A stretch of 6,823 nt of DNA. It comes from Pyrinomonadaceae bacterium. GTDB taxonomy: Bacteria; Acidobacteriota; Blastocatellia; Pyrinomonadales; Pyrinomonadaceae. The notes below the pieces were generated by a model, which worked only from the letters and a program-made list of their open reading frames with translations, was not told where the DNA came from and did not search any database. Positions 6,501 through 6,823 of the stretch are shown here, piece by piece (the first letter of the stretch is position 1; every line of letters starts with the position of its first letter). Position numbers and translations under genes: made by a program. The stretch spans positions 1-6,823 of the forward strand of contig JACCTF010000786.1 of the NCBI GenBank assembly GCA_013812565.1, written 5' to 3'.

Positions 6501-6823
6501 CCGCTTGGGTGAGCGCGAAGCGAAGGGGCAGCAACGCCAACAAGCGGGCAATGCGTCATCTCAGCCCGGTCAACAACAAGGTCAGCAACGAGGCCAGCAG
6601 CAAGGGCAGCAGGGGCGTGGGCAGCAGCCGGGTCAACAGCCGGGTCAAGAGTCTGAGCAGTCCGGTCAGCAGCCGGGTCAACAAGCTGGTCAAAGCGCGT
6701 CTCGCTCGCAGCAATCAGGTCAGGGCCAGTCAGGTCAAGCTGGTCAGCAGGGTCAGCCAGGGCAAAGGCAGTCCGGTCAAAATCAAACCGCCGGTTCGGG
6801 TGACCAAACGGGTCAAGCTACTC
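3559..6823 (+). CDS. DUF4175-like giant membrane protein with coiled-coil and Gly-Gln-rich tail (3' end outside window)
   Basis: The frame is open from ATG 3559 to the right edge, giving at least 1088 residues with no stop. Four arginines (16-19) precede membrane segments at about 22-46 and 55-76. A roughly 70-residue probably cytoplasmic part follows, then a third segment at about 148-168. By the positive-inside rule, everything after that should be extracytoplasmic. Residues about 190-508 look like three successive beta-rich domains. The last has EDDYGI (422-427) and LKPGD (470-474) followed by V-S-Y-Y-A, a pattern typical of DUF4175 and related proteins encoded beside BatA/DUF58 genes. An eight-glycine linker (512-519) begins a Gln/Glu/Arg/Ala-rich, probably coiled-coil region to about 1000, interrupted by further Gly runs at 648-652 and 725-730. 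From about 1002 the chain is Gly-Gln-rich repeat. It is probably the extracytoplasmic scaffold or partner of the vWA proteins; the function is unknown. The family name is from motif recall, not a search. Confidence 0.85.
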   Translation, partial: MNYKGNELFSVISAVRRRRLCVLALRGIAISVGVGAAILVMTGLAAYRYRYSDTVLILLRAVAFIGFLATAYFALLRPLLKRITDVQLARWIEERHPDLSNRFVTTIEVTSKSNRQPASGAIVGRLVEDADRRAAAVNLDYVIRRNDLWAYASAAVSCVLLFVGVLLYGPEQIVSGVSQLAAPASIAATPNALSITVRPGAARVPKNSDQEITATLVNFEGEEVTFYERKADAEGEAAQWVGRLMEPAKEKNDFQYVIFNIQDSSEYFVEANGIKSEIFKLNVVDLPYVKQIDLRLDFPSYTGIATKTLEDSGDIAALRGTVARITARLTGNVKTARIVLNNGKKIEMRRERENDFVGQVTVAGDASYHIELTSVDEETYNGSNEYDVSLLEDQPPVVTFEKPGRDTKATSVEEIFTQAKAEDDYGIASIEMFFSVNGGTEQKVDLAGLKRGQAHSLSGTHTFFLEEYGLKPGDFVSYYAKARDAQSEATSDIYFIEVKPFDRSFSQAQQQGGGGGGGGEDQNALTRRQKEIIAATFRLLREGAKASTQEQIENYNTVTLGQERLRDDARGLVDRIRRRMGAQLGEQEKYAKLVEHITLATQEMEGALNRLKSRTGKEALPPEQRALQQLLQADAIFRETQVAFGSEGGGGGSSNAQAEELADLFELELDKMKNQYETLRREQQQQAGQQKDEAQRKLEELARRQQQQLEQQQRQQQAGARNQSGGGGGGSSRQQQQLIDETRQAARELERLSRERRDTRLQELSRQLKQAADEMQQAQAASQSNNQTESVAQGLRALERMEQARHRLQQSQQATGNQSLGELRQQAAEAAARQREITKDVESLSRRNGTGDAANEAKRRLTERKDALADSVGNLERDIEQAAGKLGSNQQKAKDGMREAAGSLRRNRVADRIRQNKQNIEGNQQEAARAGERMIQENLNEVAERLRSAEQNANRGAAGGGAEEALDRTRQLADNLESLRRRLGEREAKGQQRQQAGNASSQPGQQQGQQRGQQQGQQGRGQQPGQQPGQESEQSGQQPGQQAGQSASRSQQSGQGQSGQAGQQGQPGQRQSGQNQTAGSGDQTGQAT
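5092..5115 (+). repeat. Polyglycine linker (eight Gly codons)
   Basis: Eight consecutive glycine codons encode residues 512-519 of the DUF4175-like protein. They mark the border between the beta-rich extracytoplasmic part and the coiled-coil region. The codons are mixed (GGC, GGA, GGT, GGG), which suggests the glycine run is kept at protein level rather than being a fresh slippage product. Confidence 0.8.
5506..5513 (+). repeat. G8 homopolymer in the DUF4175-like coding region
   Basis: Eight consecutive G bases lie within the second Gly linker (residues 648-652). The frame before and after is the same, so the gene is in frame here. Gain or loss of one G would shift the frame in the middle of the gene, making this a candidate slippage site or sequencing-error position. 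Confidence 0.85.
6562..6823 (+). repeat. Degenerate Gly-Gln tandem repeat at the C-terminal end
   Basis: From residue about 1002 to the window edge the DUF4175-like protein is made of short Gly-Gln units (GQQ, PGQQ, GQSG and similar), with Pro, Ser, Ala and Arg as fillers. Units are 3-4 codons long and imperfect. One 17-base exact direct repeat (6622-6638 and 6667-6683, offset 45 bases) shows recent duplication or conversion within it. Synonymous CAA/CAG and GGT/GGC/GGG use varies between units. The tail lacks hydrophobic residues and is expected to be disordered. Confidence 0.85.

Noticed and set aside
5590..6823. Repetitive CAG/CAA and GGT units considered as a CRISPR array or non-coding satellite
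   Set aside because: There is no constant repeat of 23-47 bases with unique spacers. The units keep a single open frame and encode Gln and Gly, so they are coding low-complexity sequence.
3559..6823. Possibility that the long frame is several genes or a frameshifted gene
   Set aside because: The frame is continuous through all Gly runs, including the G8 tract, with no internal stop, and the composition changes match domain borders rather than a frame break.

Overview
The window is a co-directional (+ strand) bacterial gene cluster. It holds the 3' end of a Uma2-type PD-(D/E)XK nuclease gene, a short soluble DUF58/von Willebrand A (vWA) protein, a BatA-type membrane-anchored vWA protein, and a very long DUF4175-like membrane protein that runs off the right edge without a stop. 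No RNA genes, transposase genes or CRISPR arrays were seen. The organism cannot be named from this sequence. The medium-to-high GC content, the Uma2 gene, the DUF58-BatA-DUF4175 order and the intergenic heptamer arrays would fit an Acidobacteriota-like (Blastocatellia type) soil bacterium. That placement is an inference with modest confidence.

Layout: 2-262 Uma2 fragment; 263-318 short gap; 319-1260 DUF58 protein; 1261-1423 a 163-base gap with two opposed arrays of a GCAGAA(A/G) heptamer, and a possible 30-codon ORF that has the best Shine-Dalgarno sequence in the window; 1424-3478 BatA-like protein; 3479-3558 an 80-base gap with a 9-bp inverted repeat; 3559-6823 the DUF4175-like protein. The last protein has three predicted N-terminal membrane segments, a beta-rich extracytoplasmic region, a long Gln/Arg/Glu-rich coiled-coil region broken by polyglycine linkers, and a Gly-Gln repeat tail.

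How the genes may work together: in many bacteria DUF58 and BatA-like vWA proteins are encoded with a MoxR AAA+ ATPase, and such sets are linked to envelope stress or to assembly and maturation of protein complexes. Both vWA proteins here keep a complete metal-ion-dependent adhesion site (MIDAS). A plausible reading is a soluble DUF58 adaptor, a membrane vWA protein with a large extracytoplasmic part, and a huge extracytoplasmic coiled-coil partner. No MoxR gene is visible next to DUF58; the upstream neighbour is an unrelated-looking Uma2 gene. The least explained parts are the inverted heptamer element just before the BatA start codon and the low-complexity half of the DUF4175-like protein.
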